64,000 nt of DNA, from contig NC_052615.1 in the NCBI RefSeq assembly GCF_016545825.1, positions 33,505,516-33,569,515 on the forward strand, given 5' to 3'. This document shows positions 1 to 11,784 of this stretch, piece by piece. Each line of letters opens with the position of its first letter. Within the stretch, counting starts at the first letter, position 1. The translations under genes and the position numbers were made by a program. Origin of the DNA: Eucalyptus grandis (lineage: Eukaryota; Streptophyta; Magnoliopsida; Myrtales; Myrtaceae). The notes under the pieces are model-generated. The model saw nothing but the letters and a program-made list of their open reading frames with translations. It did not search any database and was not told where the DNA came from.

Positions 1-560
1 CCTCTATCGACTAATGGTGAGGACCTGTGAGCCTTCACTAAGATCTAAAGCAAGGGTTGTGACCCTTCCCCAAATCCGGCATGGGTCGTTAGCCCTCGCC
101 CGGTCAAGCCAAGGGCTGTCGCTAGGCCGGGCTAGACCGGCCAAGGCCCAACGACCCCAATCGACACTCCCCCACCATCGTCGGCCCTTCCGACGAGGGC
201 ACGGAGGCAGCGATGAGGGCTCAGCCCTCAGCCACCTGCAATCTTTGTCTTCTTCCTTTTTTAAAAATATTTAATTACTATATAAATAAATTTAGTTTTA
301 AATTTAATCTAATTAGTATTTATATTAATTATTTAGCCACGTCAGCAAAATGATGTAGTTTTTGCACTTATCTAGTCATGTCAGCATGCAAAACGATCGT
401 TTTGCACTTATCTCGCTAGAAAATTGCCATGTCAGCATTTTGGCCAGATTTTCTCACTGTTGGTACCTAACTGATCTATTTTGCTCTAATTTTAATACTT
501 AAGTATTATTTTTGTAACTTTTGGCATTTAAGTATCCTCTTATGTCATGTTTTGACACTC
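1..560. mobile_element. Remnant of a DNA transposon with a GC-rich core (cut by window start)
   Basis: The first 240 bases are GC-rich and low in complexity. They turn abruptly into AT-rich DNA with phrases such as 'gccatgtcagcattttggcc' and 'acttaagtattatttttg'. This GC-rich core followed by an AT-rich arm resembles one half of the better preserved MULE at 57038-57885. The other half lies outside the window, so no terminal repeat or target duplication can be tested. The open frame at 14-274 has no recognisable domain and is probably chance. Confidence 0.35.
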
Positions 561-639
561 TAGATGTTCTTTTGCCAACGAAAAAAACAACAATGAAAAG
601 AGCACAATAACGGATAAATAAGAACATCACTATGCATAA

Positions 640-2115
640 TTATAAGAATTTTTTTTTTTTCAATACCATGAAAAACCCAAAATTAATACATTTATAATGA
701 ATTTATTCAAACTAATTTTTAGCCATGAAAAACCCCAAACCGGTACATCTATAACAAATTTACCTCAAATGACCACGAAAAAACCCAAACTGATACACTT
801 GTGATAAATTTATCACAAACTATTTTTTTTACCTCAAAAACCTTAAATTAGTATATTTGAGATAAATATATCATCTGTTAAATTATATTCATACGACGAA
901 AAATCACAAAATTAGTACAACTGTGATAAACGAAGAGTAAAATCTTAAATTAGTACATTAGCCAACTATCATGTATTATCAAATTCAGTAATTTGACAGC
1001 AAAACTTAACGAAAACTAATAGATCAAAAATTTATCACAAGTATACAAGTTTGGGATTAATAAATTTGTCAAAAGTGTATTAATTTTGAATCTAATGATC
1101 AAAAATTAATTTTCGGTAAATTTATCACAAGTATATCGGTTTAGGATTTTTATGGTATTAACCCTCGTTTTCCTCACATTTCCAAGAGTGAAGAATTTGA
1201 GCTTGTCCAACATGAAGAGAACGCAATTAAACAAAAAAGGATAAAAGCCACGGAATCAATACCATCTAAACACATTGAAGCAAAGATCATAAGCTAAGAA
1301 AACTTGTGCTTTGGCACTCATTCCCTTGCCACAAAAGAGAATTTATCTTCGGATTAATACAATGAAAAATCTCAAACCGGTACACAATAAATTTATCTTA
1401 AACTAATTTTTTGACTACAAGAAGCCCAAACTATTACATTTGTGAAAATTTATTTATATTAGTTTCTATAAAATTTTACCTAATTTTAGATTATGCATGA
1501 CAATTGATGAATGTATCAATTTGAGGTTTCACCCTCCATTCATCGTAGATATACCAAATTGTCATTTTTGGTGATATTAATCTAATTTAACATAAACTCA
1601 AGAAAAGTAAATTTATCTACTAGTTTGGGATTTTTAATTGTCAATAAATTAATCTGAGGCAAATTTATCCTAAAAAACTCAAAATTGGTACATGTGTAAT
1701 AAATTTATCATAAACTATTTTTTTTTATCATGAAAAACACCAAATTAGTACACTTGTGACAAATTTATCCCGACCACCATAAAAACTATAAACTGGTATA
1801 TTTATGAAAAATTTACCTCAAACTAATTTATTCGATCTCCAAAATCTCAAACCGGTACATTTGTAACAAATATACCTCATGTTAAATTGGTTTAATACCA
1901 TAAAAAAATTTTAAAAAAAATTATAAACTGTGACAAATGGAGAGTAAAATTTCAAATTTGTACACCAGTCAACTATCACATCCAATTTAATTTAATAATT
2001 GACAATAAAATTTAATAGAAACTAACAGAGAGTAAATTTACCACAAGTGTACTAGTTTTTGGTAAATTTGTTACATATATATATCAGTTTTTGGTTTTTA
2101 AGGGCATTAACCCAT
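640..2115. repeat. Cluster of AT-rich inverted-repeat elements built from a reiterated ~60-70 bp motif
   Basis: A motif of the form 'ccatgaaaaacccc-aaa-c-ggtaca...gataaatttatc' recurs many times. It reads directly in the left half of each unit and inverted in the right half, for example 'ttatcacaagtatatcggtt' near 1120 and 'gggcattaaccc' near 2102. At least two end-to-end copies can be seen: about 655-1168, and one ending near 2112. There is no coding capacity. This is a non-autonomous DNA-transposon-type family; the same family returns at 21380-21640 and 22105-22335. Confidence 0.55.
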
Positions 2116-3204
2116 TTATTAAAGACGTTTCAATTTGAAATTTTTCGTGATATTTAACCATTTATCCTCGTTATACCAAATACGATCATCATCACTGAGA
2201 ATCGGTTCACGAAGCTCCCGACTTAAGAGAGCCCAAGAATGGATAATCAAGAAGCTTGACCCTTGTCCAGGTCCAAACACCAAAAAGAAGAACAGAGCGC
2301 TTGCTTTCACCTTTTCTCCCTTTTATTCTCGTAATTATATTTCGACGATATCCCAGATTCAACGGGAAACAAAAGTTGTTCGACCTTGGTCTGCGTTTTC
2401 ATAATCTAACGTCATTTAAGGAACCACATGTTATGCAATGCTCGCTACACGAAAAAAATCAGCATTGTCTCCAGGCAAATGTTAATGTGATATTTGAAAA
2501 CATTAGGTTTGCAGGACATCTTCCTGCTCGTCCTATTTTTTCAGCGTGACTGTAATTTTTATTTATACAAATTTACAGATGAATTGCTTTTATCCTTCAG
2601 AATTCCACTAACTTTCCAGGCCGATGAGAATATAAATTACGTGTACTGTACAAAATGAATTGTTCGAAAATCCATAATTTACTAACATGTTTACTGAGTT
2701 ACTAGCGAAATAAAAAAATCTGCGTGAAATTACCGGACGCAAAACTAGAAGTTACCCTTATCTCTCAAAAATCACCTACCGCATATGAAATTGGAAAAAT
2801 CACATAATGATTTCCAAATTTTAATCAAATATGCAATACCGTCCCTGAACTTTTTATTTATTTAATATGGTCTATGAACTTTTAAACATTTTCTTATAGT
2901 CTATGAATTACCTCAAACATTATCGACAGTTCTAAGACCATATTAAATGAATTAAAAGTCTAAATACAATAGTGCACATTTGGCTAAAGTAAAAACCAAG
3001 TTGCATAAATTAAAAGTTTCGAGACCACTGGACTAGTGTTTATAGATCAATTGTGCAATTATCCTACGGAAATTTTGTGGCAAAAGCTACGTTATCCTTA
3101 GTTTCACGCAATATGATCAGGCATTCAATCATGGCAGTAACATTCTCACTCTACTATTGGAGCGCCAAATGGCAATATTCCAATCAGAACAAGAGAGTTC
3201 AACC
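2116..3204. other. Intergenic stretch without a supportable gene
   Basis: Small open frames at 2119-2549 overlap on both strands and show no domain. From about 2820 to 3000 there is an AT-rich repeat with the phrases 'caataccgtccctgaac' and 'gtctatgaact'. It is related to the inverted-repeat element at 53590-54000. Confidence 0.4.
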
Positions 3205-3212
3205 TATTCACT

Positions 3213-4187
3213 TAGGGCGTGCATGGAAACGTTTCTAAGAAACGTTTCCGGCACACTTTTGTACGGAAAGTGTGCCCGGGAACAAAAAAGGAACAGAAAC
3301 GCGTTTGGTTGCGTTTTTGTTCCTTTTTTGTTTTTTTGTTTCTGGAACGAAATAGGAACAGAAAAAAGAAACAAAAAAAAGTTGTTTCTCCAGAAAAGAA
3401 ACACTTCTCGGAAGAACAAAAGAACAAAACGACTCTTCTCTCTCTTCTTCTTCTCTTCTTCTTTTCTTCTTTTTTTCTTATTTTTCTTTTTTGGTCATTT
3501 TCGCCGAGGCCGAGCGTCGCCGCCCCCCGAGGCTCCGTCGCCGGCGTGGGCGAGGCCGAGCGTCGCCGGCCCCCGGCGAGGCTCGGGCTCACCGGATCAG
3601 GCGAGCTCGAGCCGCCCGGCCATGGCGAGCTCGGGCTCGCCGGATGCTGGCGAGCCCGAGCTCGCCCGGCCCAAGGCGAGGCTCGGCGTTGCCGCGCCGG
3701 CGAGGCCGAGCCTCGCCTTGGCCGGGCGAGCTCGGGCTCGCCCGGATCCGGCGAGCCCGAGCCTCGCCATGGCCGGGGCGAGCTCGAGCTCGCCCGATCC
3801 GGCGAGCTTGAGCTCGCCCGCCAAGGCGAGGCCGAGCCTCGCCCAACCACGGCCGGGCTCGGCCTCGCCGTGGGCCGGCGAGCCTCGCCGTGGCCGGGCG
3901 AGGCTGTCGGCCCCATCGGCCTAAGCATGGAGGGCCGGTGACCGGCCGAAAAAAAAAAAAAAAATAAAAAGAAAGGAAAAAATAAAAAATAATAAAAATG
4001 TTTAAAAATTAAAAGAAACAAAAAAATAATAAAATTTAACCAAACGTGTTTTACATTTTTTATTCCCTGACCAAACGTTACCAAACGCGTTCTTTTGTTC
4101 AAAAATTGTTCCCCGGAACAGAAATACTTTTTTTTGTTTCTGTTCCCAGGAACAAAAAAAGCACAGAAATAAATCCATGCGCACCCT
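3213..4187. mobile_element. hAT-like non-autonomous element with a GC-rich reiterated core
   Basis: The left end reads TAGGGCGTGCATGGA and the right end, inverted, reads AGGGTGCGCATGGA. Subterminal 'ggaacaaaaaa...acagaaa' blocks also face each other (3280-3420 and 4085-4165). The flanks TATTCACT (3205-3212) and TATTCTTC (4188-4195) may be a decayed 8-bp target duplication; only the first five bases match. The centre (3500-3940) is very GC-rich and repeats GCGAG/GAGCTCG-type palindromic units. That is why long frames stay open on both strands there; they are not genes. Confidence 0.6.
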
Positions 4188-4616
4188 TATTCTTCTCGAC
4201 CCTCCGCATATAATTCGTGAAGGGTCGAGGTCACCCAAACCTCTACAAATTGGAAATGCCCGAGGCATTCGTCTCCAAGTAATTCGTGAATTGAGTCTAT
4301 TTCACAGCAAACAGGTTCTATCTTCTTGTGGTTGGTAAAGCACATTAAACCATTCGAACTCACCAAACAAGACAAGCCAAGCATATTCCCACCAAGTTTT
4401 GCTGCCAAGAAAGCCCGATGTTGGATAAGAACTCAAAATGACTACGCCTGTGAAGCAATAAACAAATCGAAAGTATAGGGAAGGAATATATGCTGTGCGA
4501 TGGGAAAGGAAACTGGATTTCCTTACCGCCATAAAAGGCCTGACCTCCAGACTTAGGCAGAGATTCACACCCCTCCATTTAGCTCCAATATTATTGAAAC
4601 GGACAGAGAGAGAAGA

Positions 4617-6380
4617 ATGGAGATTTGCCATTTCAGCCACAAGCATTGGCTGACCCTCTCTGCGATGGACGACGCCGGCAAGCCTTGCAGGGCTTGCTCG
4701 AGACCCATCTTCGATTTCGGCTACGTTTGCCACGACTGCAACTTCCACCTCCATAAGAAGTGCGCCAAGTTGCCTCAGAGCATCCACCACTGTCTTCATC
4801 CCAAACACCCTCTCACCCTCCACTTCAATCAATCAGAGACCTTCGAGTGCAGCGTCTGCAAGGAAACTGACTCCGGGTTCACCTTCCGATGCTGCGAGTG
4901 CGACTTCAACATGGACGTGACCTGTTTCTTAAGGAACCAGCCTTGTCTTAATCTCCCTCCTCGAGAAGAAAAAACGAGGAAGCTACTGCATTTCAGCCAC
5001 AACCACCCCCTGACACTTTGTTTCCTCACAAAGAAGGATTATGTGAGATGTTCCGGATGTGAACGGCAAATTTGTGGTCCAGCTTATCGCTGCAAGGTAT
5101 GCTGCCAACGGTTCACACTCGACAAATGCTGTGCTCAATTGCCATGCCTGAAGGAACATCCTTTCCACCCTTTGCACACCTTGACACTCTGTAAAAAATC
5201 GCCTTATGGTGATACACGAGCGGTCTGTGATGCCTGTAAGAAGACCATCTGTGGTTTTGTGTACCACTGCGACATATGTCAGTTTGACCTCGACGTGGTA
5301 TGCGCTTCTCTTACACCTTCACTGAAACATGAGAAGCATGACGGTTGCCTCGCTTTCTTCAAGAAATAAATGGTCAAGTTCCGTGTAATCTTTGCGGCAA
5401 ATCGTGCAGCAACAATCTTTACCGATGCATTAGCTGCAACTTTAACGTGCACTCCACTTGTCTTCAATTTGCAAGCACCGTTAAGCACAAATACCATCCC
5501 CATTTTCTTACACTCAAAGGCTCTACTCCTCCCAAGAATGATCCAAGTGGGATTCTCTGCGCAACATGCGATAAGAAGATAAGCCCAAAGGCCCGGGCTT
5601 ATTACTGTGGAGAATGCAGCTATGGAGTTCATCTTGAATGTGTGGTCTCCGAGGTAAACTCAGCCTCCCTGTTCCTCAGATTTATATAAAACAGAGATGT
5701 AAAGTGCCTAACCACACAACCTAACTAACGCGCAATCTTTTCAATATACATCGATTAGTCTTTATGCTACCTAAAAATGATTAACAATTTCTTTTATATA
5801 TATTTCAATAAGAAGACTTCACTATAAATCATATCAAATTAAATAAAGTAATTAGGTTCATACACATTAGCAATTGATTAGGTTTTTTGACATACCGATC
5901 TTACAGTTGGCAGAAATAGCTTGTTTATTTTGCAAAATTAATGTAAAAGGTAGTGGAAGGTGGTGGAGGCATGCAGCTTACCACAAAGGTTCATTCTATC
6001 CACTTTGCTAATTCAATGATATATTGTCTCATTACCTGCATTGCCGTTGCTCTCTAGATGCTGCTTCCATCTACACGTTATTCTTCCCTTCATTGTACTC
6101 ACAAGATCTTCCAGCCTAGACACAGGCAACTGATCGGATGGAGTGACTTAACAGAATTAAATTGCCTTTTTTCCGTGACCAGGACCAGGCTGACCTAGGG
6201 AAACTTCTTGTAGACGTGACAAGGGTCCAAGATGACATAGATGCAATTACCACTGGCTTGAAACCATGTTCGAGACGACCTAGATGCAATTGCCACTCAG
6301 TTGGAACGCAACTGAGAATTAGTATCGACGAAGATACGGGAATGAGTAGGAACGTTTTCCAACATTGCCACAGCACCTGA
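4617..6380 (+). pseudogene. DC1 (cysteine/histidine-rich C1-like) domain gene, frameshifted
   Basis: The reading frame opens at ATG 4617 and gives 250 residues with four DC1 zinc-finger repeats, at about residues 8-49, 61-103, 127-171 and 185-229. Each has the H-x-LxL...CxxC...YxCxxCxFxxHxxC pattern. The frame then stops at 5367. One base appears lost in the run at about 5361-5366: the next frame continues directly with the rest of a fifth and a sixth DC1 repeat up to 5653. A donor (GAG/GTAAAC, 5654) and an acceptor (ttttttccgtgaccag, ending 6182) join in phase to a short last exon, 6183-6380. That exon is rich in D, L, V and I and has a coiled-coil look. DC1 proteins are plant-specific; some respond to stress, but the biochemical role is generally unknown. 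A sequencing error instead of a true mutation is possible. Confidence 0.75.
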
Positions 6381-7222
6381 GCTCCAGGATGGGATGAAGA
6401 AAGAAAGTTGATTAGATTAATTCGAAAACTTCACAGCCCAAAACTAGTCTGAGTACCTGTGCCATGCATCTAGATATATGCTTATAATGTAAATGCTACC
6501 AGTAGACACAATGCTCACGTTACTCTGTTTCATATGGCAGTGGACTGTGGCCATTAAAAACACTGCAAATAGTACTAATTTACAAAAGGATCATTAAAAT
6601 ACTGATATTGCCATTAAATTAACCATGATCCAGAGATTCTTGAAGAAAACAATCAGCAGCTGGAGGAAAAACCAGAACAACTTGAATGCAAAAGGAGACT
6701 GATAAGCATTGTAAACAATTTCTAAAATTTTGCACCGGGAAATGATGTTGTTTTCTAAGTACTCTTCATCAATAGTCAATCTGGATCGGTGCACCTCTTT
6801 AACACACCTGGCCACCAATTCTAACAAAAATTTAACCGTACACTCAAAGGAAAGATGCTCAGAAGAACCATTGGAGGTGTATGATCCAAAACCTTCTTAA
6901 ACCTTTTCTTCATTCAGACCCAGTAGCGAAATATCCTCACTAAACCATCTGCTCAATCACCTGTATGAGAAGATGGATCAACACATCTTCTCACGTTCCT
7001 TGCAGCACAGAAAAGAACACACCTAAATGGTGTAATGTGCATTCGTTAATGGTTTCATTGACGAGAAATGGGCTAGTTCATATCTGTTTGAGTTCATTGC
7101 ACAGCTAAGACAATAAATATTCCCTTTGCTATATGCGAGGGATATCAGAAATCAACTCCTACCATATATACATACATGAAGCAAAAGGAAGTACGAGGTC
7201 CACAATTCTAAGTTGTCTAGAG
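6381..7222. other. Intergenic stretch; nothing recognised
   Basis: There is a short minus-strand frame at 6594-6827 with no domain I recognise. No transposon ends were found. It may hold untranslated sequence of the genes on either side. Confidence 0.4.
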
Positions 7223-8462
7223 TCATGAGGATGCAGACTTGATAGCTCTTTGGAGTTCACTCTCCAAACTGCTCAACTGATTCAAAGACTGATTCGGTTC
7301 TTTGCCATTTTCTTCCCTCCCACTCTTCTTACTCTTCCACATTTCAAAACCACCCCTTCTCGCTCCCGAATCCATCGAATCTCTATTGCCAATTCCTATC
7401 TTTTTGCCAGGACCCTCCCTTGTCCCCATTCCTAATCTCATAGCCTCCAAAGATAGCTTCATCTCACTATTCTCCCTCTGCATCTCTTCCAAATCCTTCC
7501 TCATCCATAAAAACATTCCCTTCAACAACTCGGGATCACCGAAATTACTCTCTCCCTTCCTCTCATTCGCTCCCTTCGCTTCCTCGATGGTCTCGAACTC
7601 AATTTTACTCACCATCAAGAACGGCATTCCGGTCCCAGAATCAGCCGCCGGCAGATTCACCCCCCAGCGGATATTCACCCTCGCACGCTTCGTGATGGGC
7701 AACATCGTCATCGCACTCACTCCAGTTCCAGAGAACAATTTCAGATTGCCACTCTTCCCATCGCTTGTAGAACTCAGTGGCGTAACATTACCATACTCCG
7801 CACCATCAGAGCTCCTAAACAGCTCTTTCCCACGACAAGGCTCCAACTTCACCTCCTCCCAAGTCGACGAGCCCCCATCGAAAACCCACCCCAGTTCCCA
7901 ACTCAGAACCCAAACCATCACTTACACCAGCAAGCGCGATCTCGTCTTTCCCCTGACGAGGCTCGACAAATCTCTCCACGTCCAAATCCCGGCCCGAACT
8001 GGGGTTTGAAGAGGTGGACTTGCGGAAAGCGAAGTGGCCGAGCTGCGGCCGGAAGTGGAGAGAGAAGACGGGCGAATTAGGGGCGGGGCTCGAGAGCGAG
8101 AGAGGGAAATGAGCCGAGAAGACGAGAGGCGAGTCGTTGGGCGAGCCGAAGAGGCCGATGCCGGATTTGAGAGTGAGAGCGAAGGGAGAGCCGGCGGACG
8201 ACCCGGCGGCGGGAGAGTAGGAGAACTTGAGGGAAGGGAAGGAAGGGAAGTTGGTGGAGAGGGAGAAGGCGAAGTACGTCGAAGTTGCGGCTGCGGCGTT
8301 GGTGGCGACGGCGGCGGCGGCGATGGTGGAGGTGAATGGGTGGTTCAGGATGGTGAGAGGCAGCTTGGCTTTAAGGATTGGGTGGTGGTTGGAGGTTGGG
8401 TCGCCGCCTTGGTGGCGGCGGCGGCGGCGGTCGTCGTCGGGGAGTATGAGGGAGAACTTCAT
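7223..8462 (-). pseudogene. Conserved plant protein of unknown function, frame broken once
   Basis: The ATG at 8462 begins MKFSLILPDDD. The next ~150 residues resemble an uncharacterised plant family I remember, with pieces such as LKAKLPLTIL, SLSTNFPSFPSLKFSY, LKSGIGLFGSP and LHFRPQLGHFAFRKS. This frame stops at 7815. A second frame, overlapping from 7921, carries the C-terminal half: an acidic and Ser-rich middle, then a probable coiled coil (MRKDLEEMQRENSEMKLSLE) and a tail ending in KSASS at 7223. One indel between about 7815 and 7921 would explain the switch; a small unspotted intron is the alternative. A longer start at 8555 is GTG, and a TATA-like stretch lies at about 8564-8575, so 8462 is preferred. 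If joined, the protein would be about 413 residues. No function is claimed. Confidence 0.6.
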
Positions 8463-8563
8463 GGGTTCGCCTCGACCTCCGACGGGGGGCTTGGAAGGGA
8501 AGACGACGCCGACGGTGGCTATGTGAGTGGCTGCTGTGGCTCTGTCGGACAACACGTTTTCAT

Positions 8564-8575
8564 GGATATACTATA
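8564..8575 (-). promoter_or_regulatory. Possible TATA box of the unknown gene
   Basis: The minus strand reads TTTATAGTATA about 100 bases upstream of the ATG at 8462. The spacing fits a plant core promoter with a short leader. The call rests on position and sequence only. Confidence 0.35.
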
Positions 8576-9528
8576 AACAACGTTTGAAAATTCTAATATA
8601 AATGGAAAGAAAATTCCCATTTCTTCATAAGTTTCTTTTCATCCTATGTTTTAATTAATTGTCGTTTCGTTTCTTTTCTTTTTTTGTCATTTTGTGTATG
8701 TTTTCACCATTCTCTTTTACGCCCCTTTTAAACTTGAAATAAAAATTAACGAAGGAAAAAGAATTGATCGATTCGAACGCGATTTTACTAAGATATTGAT
8801 TAAAAGCCTCTACACCGGCACTACACTTTCGAGCACGTTTTGTTCAATTGAATGAGAAAATCTTTTAAGCGAGAAGTTCAATACGACGAAGCCTTGAATG
8901 TCCCCTTCATTCCATAGGTACATAATGGAGCTTAGCGCCATTTTTTACTTAATTTTGTCTCATCTTTGGTATAATTTTGGGTACAACAAAACGCGTATGT
9001 GTAAATTTATGTATTATGTGATGAGATGATTCATTACTGGTTTTTCAAAAGATAGCATCCATTCAAAGACCCAATTAGGTAGAAAGAATTGTAACTAACC
9101 ATTCGTGCGAAAAAGTCTAGAGCCACAAGCTCCACAGCTCTCCTCCACGCCGCTTGCCGTCTCCCCCTGCAAGGTCGCGGGGTTCGGATTTCTCTTTTAA
9201 GCCTTCTTGATCGGATCAAGAAACACAAGCTCTGGTAATGCACCCACCTTTTCCAAGTCCTTGTCAACTCTCCGAAATTCACGTTCCAATCTTTCCCTAA
9301 TAATGCCGCGACTTAATGTGGTTCATGCTATCTTTACTTGGCCATAGAATGATGTCCATGCATGGGTGCGCAAAAGATAATGTGCAAAAGAGTAAACTCG
9401 GTACAAATGGGACGAAGAATACTCATGTCCTCGTTGTTGAGGTCCAAAATGGGATTCCATGAACTTAGTTAAAAAAACAAAGCCTAATTTTAACTGAAGA
9501 GGACTATCAATTCCAAAACATTATTTCT

Positions 9529-9560
<32 letters not shown>

Positions 9561-9842
9561 GAAGCTTGGCTTAACATCAGTCGCACCATATGAGACCGAT
9601 AAAATCCACGTTAGTAATTTTCGACTAAAATTGATCGGCTAAACGCATCAGTCTTCATCCAACAAATGTAGAAACTTCAACTACTTTCAACATATGCCCA
9701 TAATTGCTCAAATGTGATATCACGAATCTCAATCACAAATTGAAGTTTCATCCACTAAAAACGAAGTCTTCTTCTTCCTTTTGCGTTGGAACTCCCCCTC
9801 ATCACTATTCATCATTTATTTGCATAGACTCACTTCATCGGT
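8576..9842. other. Intergenic; contains a 30-base A run
   Basis: An uninterrupted A run fills 9530-9559. The sequence around it ('ttagttaaaaaaa.aaagcc' and 'gaagcttggct.aaca') recurs at 15685-15755 without the long A run, so the two are copies of one repeat. A phrase resembling a tRNA-type B box (gggttcggatttc, 9179) is present without a convincing A box. No gene was found. Confidence 0.35.
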
Positions 9843-9850
9843 GTTCACAC

Positions 9851-10681
9851 TAGGGGAATGCATGATCCGGGGGAGCGATTCCCAGCCTAGAACCGAGAAC
9901 TGCTCACTAAGAACCGGTTTCAAAAATTTGGACTGGGAACCACCCATTAGTTATATGGATCCACTTGAGAACCAAACTACTGGTCCAGTCTGGTTCCCGA
10001 GTGGATCCATGGAACCGGTCTCATCAATAATAATATTGTTTTCCAAATCCCGCTGTGAGTACTTTTCATATAAATTAATATTTTTCTTTAAATTAAACTG
10101 GCTTAATTAAGGGTACTATTTTTCTTTATTTTATTGGAAAACACTACCAAAGAAGAGAAATAGGTTTTTTTCTTGTTTTTTAATCATTTCAGTTGAATCT
10201 AAAATATTCTTTAAGTTCAAAGTTCTGGATGATTGTCTTTTCCTTTATCCCCTACAATGCTTAATCTCTTACAAACTTTGTTTTACTGAATTCTTTTGTA
10301 AAAACAATTCCACCGAAACTTCACATTTTCTTGAATACAGTGTCCTATGTGAGTCCCGAAAGTATCCTTTGAAGGAACCAATTGTTGAGTTGCTGAAAAG
10401 CAACCTATACACTATACTAAATTCTTATAAAAACATGGAAACCATGAGAGGAGATAGAGTCCTAAAATTTAGGTTTGCTAATTAGTAATTTAGAAATTAA
10501 ATAATATATTATTATAATATAATCGGTTTGGTCCAGGTGGACGGACCCGCCCATGGAACTAGGAACCAGACCGGTTCCCATAAATTGAAATCGGGAACCA
10601 GACTGGTTCCCTCAAGAACCACCGGTTCCGCGTGGTTTCGATCCAGTTTCGGGCGAGTCCTGATTCTTTTGCACACCCTTA
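9851..10681. mobile_element. hAT family transposon, non-autonomous (831 bp)
   Basis: The left end is TAGGGGAATGCATGATCCGG and the right end, inverted, is TAAGGGTGTGCAAAAGAATC. Flanking 8-bp repeats are GTTCACAC (9843-9850) and GTTCACAT (10682-10689), which match at seven of eight positions, as expected of hAT insertion. Both subterminal regions repeat 'ggaacc(a)g' / 'ggttcc' motifs shared with the elements at 11785 and 19028. The AT-rich centre has no transposase. Confidence 0.8.
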
Positions 10682-11784
10682 GTTCACATCGCCACCCACG
10701 CCTCCAACTTTGCACGACAACCTCTAACTACCCCTCTGCAATGGTTGACAATCAAATCATGTCCGACAAGCTTGGTCGATAACCCTATTTTGGGTTTCAA
10801 TTTTTTCAAGCTTTCAAGAAGCCATGTTTATTGGTCACCACCTGTGCTAACTATTAAGTGTATGCCCTAAAGCAACCATATAATAATTACATGTTAGATA
10901 TTATTTAATGACAAATAAGTATTTCATTAATCATCTAGTTTATATAAATGAAGTCCATAAGATCAGTTATGACTGAACATATTCTTAAGGTGTTAAGAAT
11001 ATGTATAACAGGTTACAGTTATACTGAATTTTTAAACAGTTCTCGATCGATGGATCATTGAGAGGATGTTGATGATCCTATTGAGATCGATGTGTTCTTG
11101 AATTTCACCATTCAAGTATTGGATACTTGATGGGATGATGACTCACAAGTCATTGGATATTATGATATTCGAGCTAGAACACGGGTGATTGTCTTAGACA
11201 AGTTCATTGAACATGACATACATAGAATAATTGGCGATATGAAAGCTTTTAGTAGGGTCAATGTCTGATAGGTGTAAGATCCTTAAACCTAAAGCATGAT
11301 GCTGACTCGTATGTTGAATGGTTGTGGTTCACAAGTGCGCATATTGATGCTTCATTGAACCGTCTCTATATTTGATGGTCATAGTTTGTTTACATACGAA
11401 GGCACATGCGTGCGCAATATGGAATCTATTTTCTTGTTATATATGGATATACGAGATTGATGTCCTATGCGATCATTGTATTAAAATCTTCAGCTAGGTT
11501 GTAATTGAGAATGAATGGTTCATATATCGAAGAAATATATGTCAATTAGATTTGTGCATATGATCAAATTGGTGACTTGACCAATAATTTCATGGCCTTT
11601 GTTCGATTGGGACATGGTGAGACAGAAGAATCAAATTACATGATCGCTAAAGCTAATAGGTTCATTATGTTCTGAAAATATTTTCACATTGTCTGGGTAG
11701 CCATGATATTGCTAGATGTTATTCATGGTTTGCAAGAACAAGAAATTGATATGGACAGTTAGTTCTCTTGGTTGTGCTAATGTG

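Noticed and set aside
3157..4102. Long open frames on both strands (up to 296 codons)
   Set aside because: They lie in the GC-rich palindromic core and the T/A-rich arms of a hAT-like element. Products are low-complexity Ala/Arg/Ser/Pro strings open in most frames, which is composition and not selection.
8034..8576. Plus-strand open frame of 180 codons
   Set aside because: It is the antisense shadow of the minus-strand unknown gene, whose product matches a remembered plant family, while this one is a Gly/Glu/Arg-rich string.
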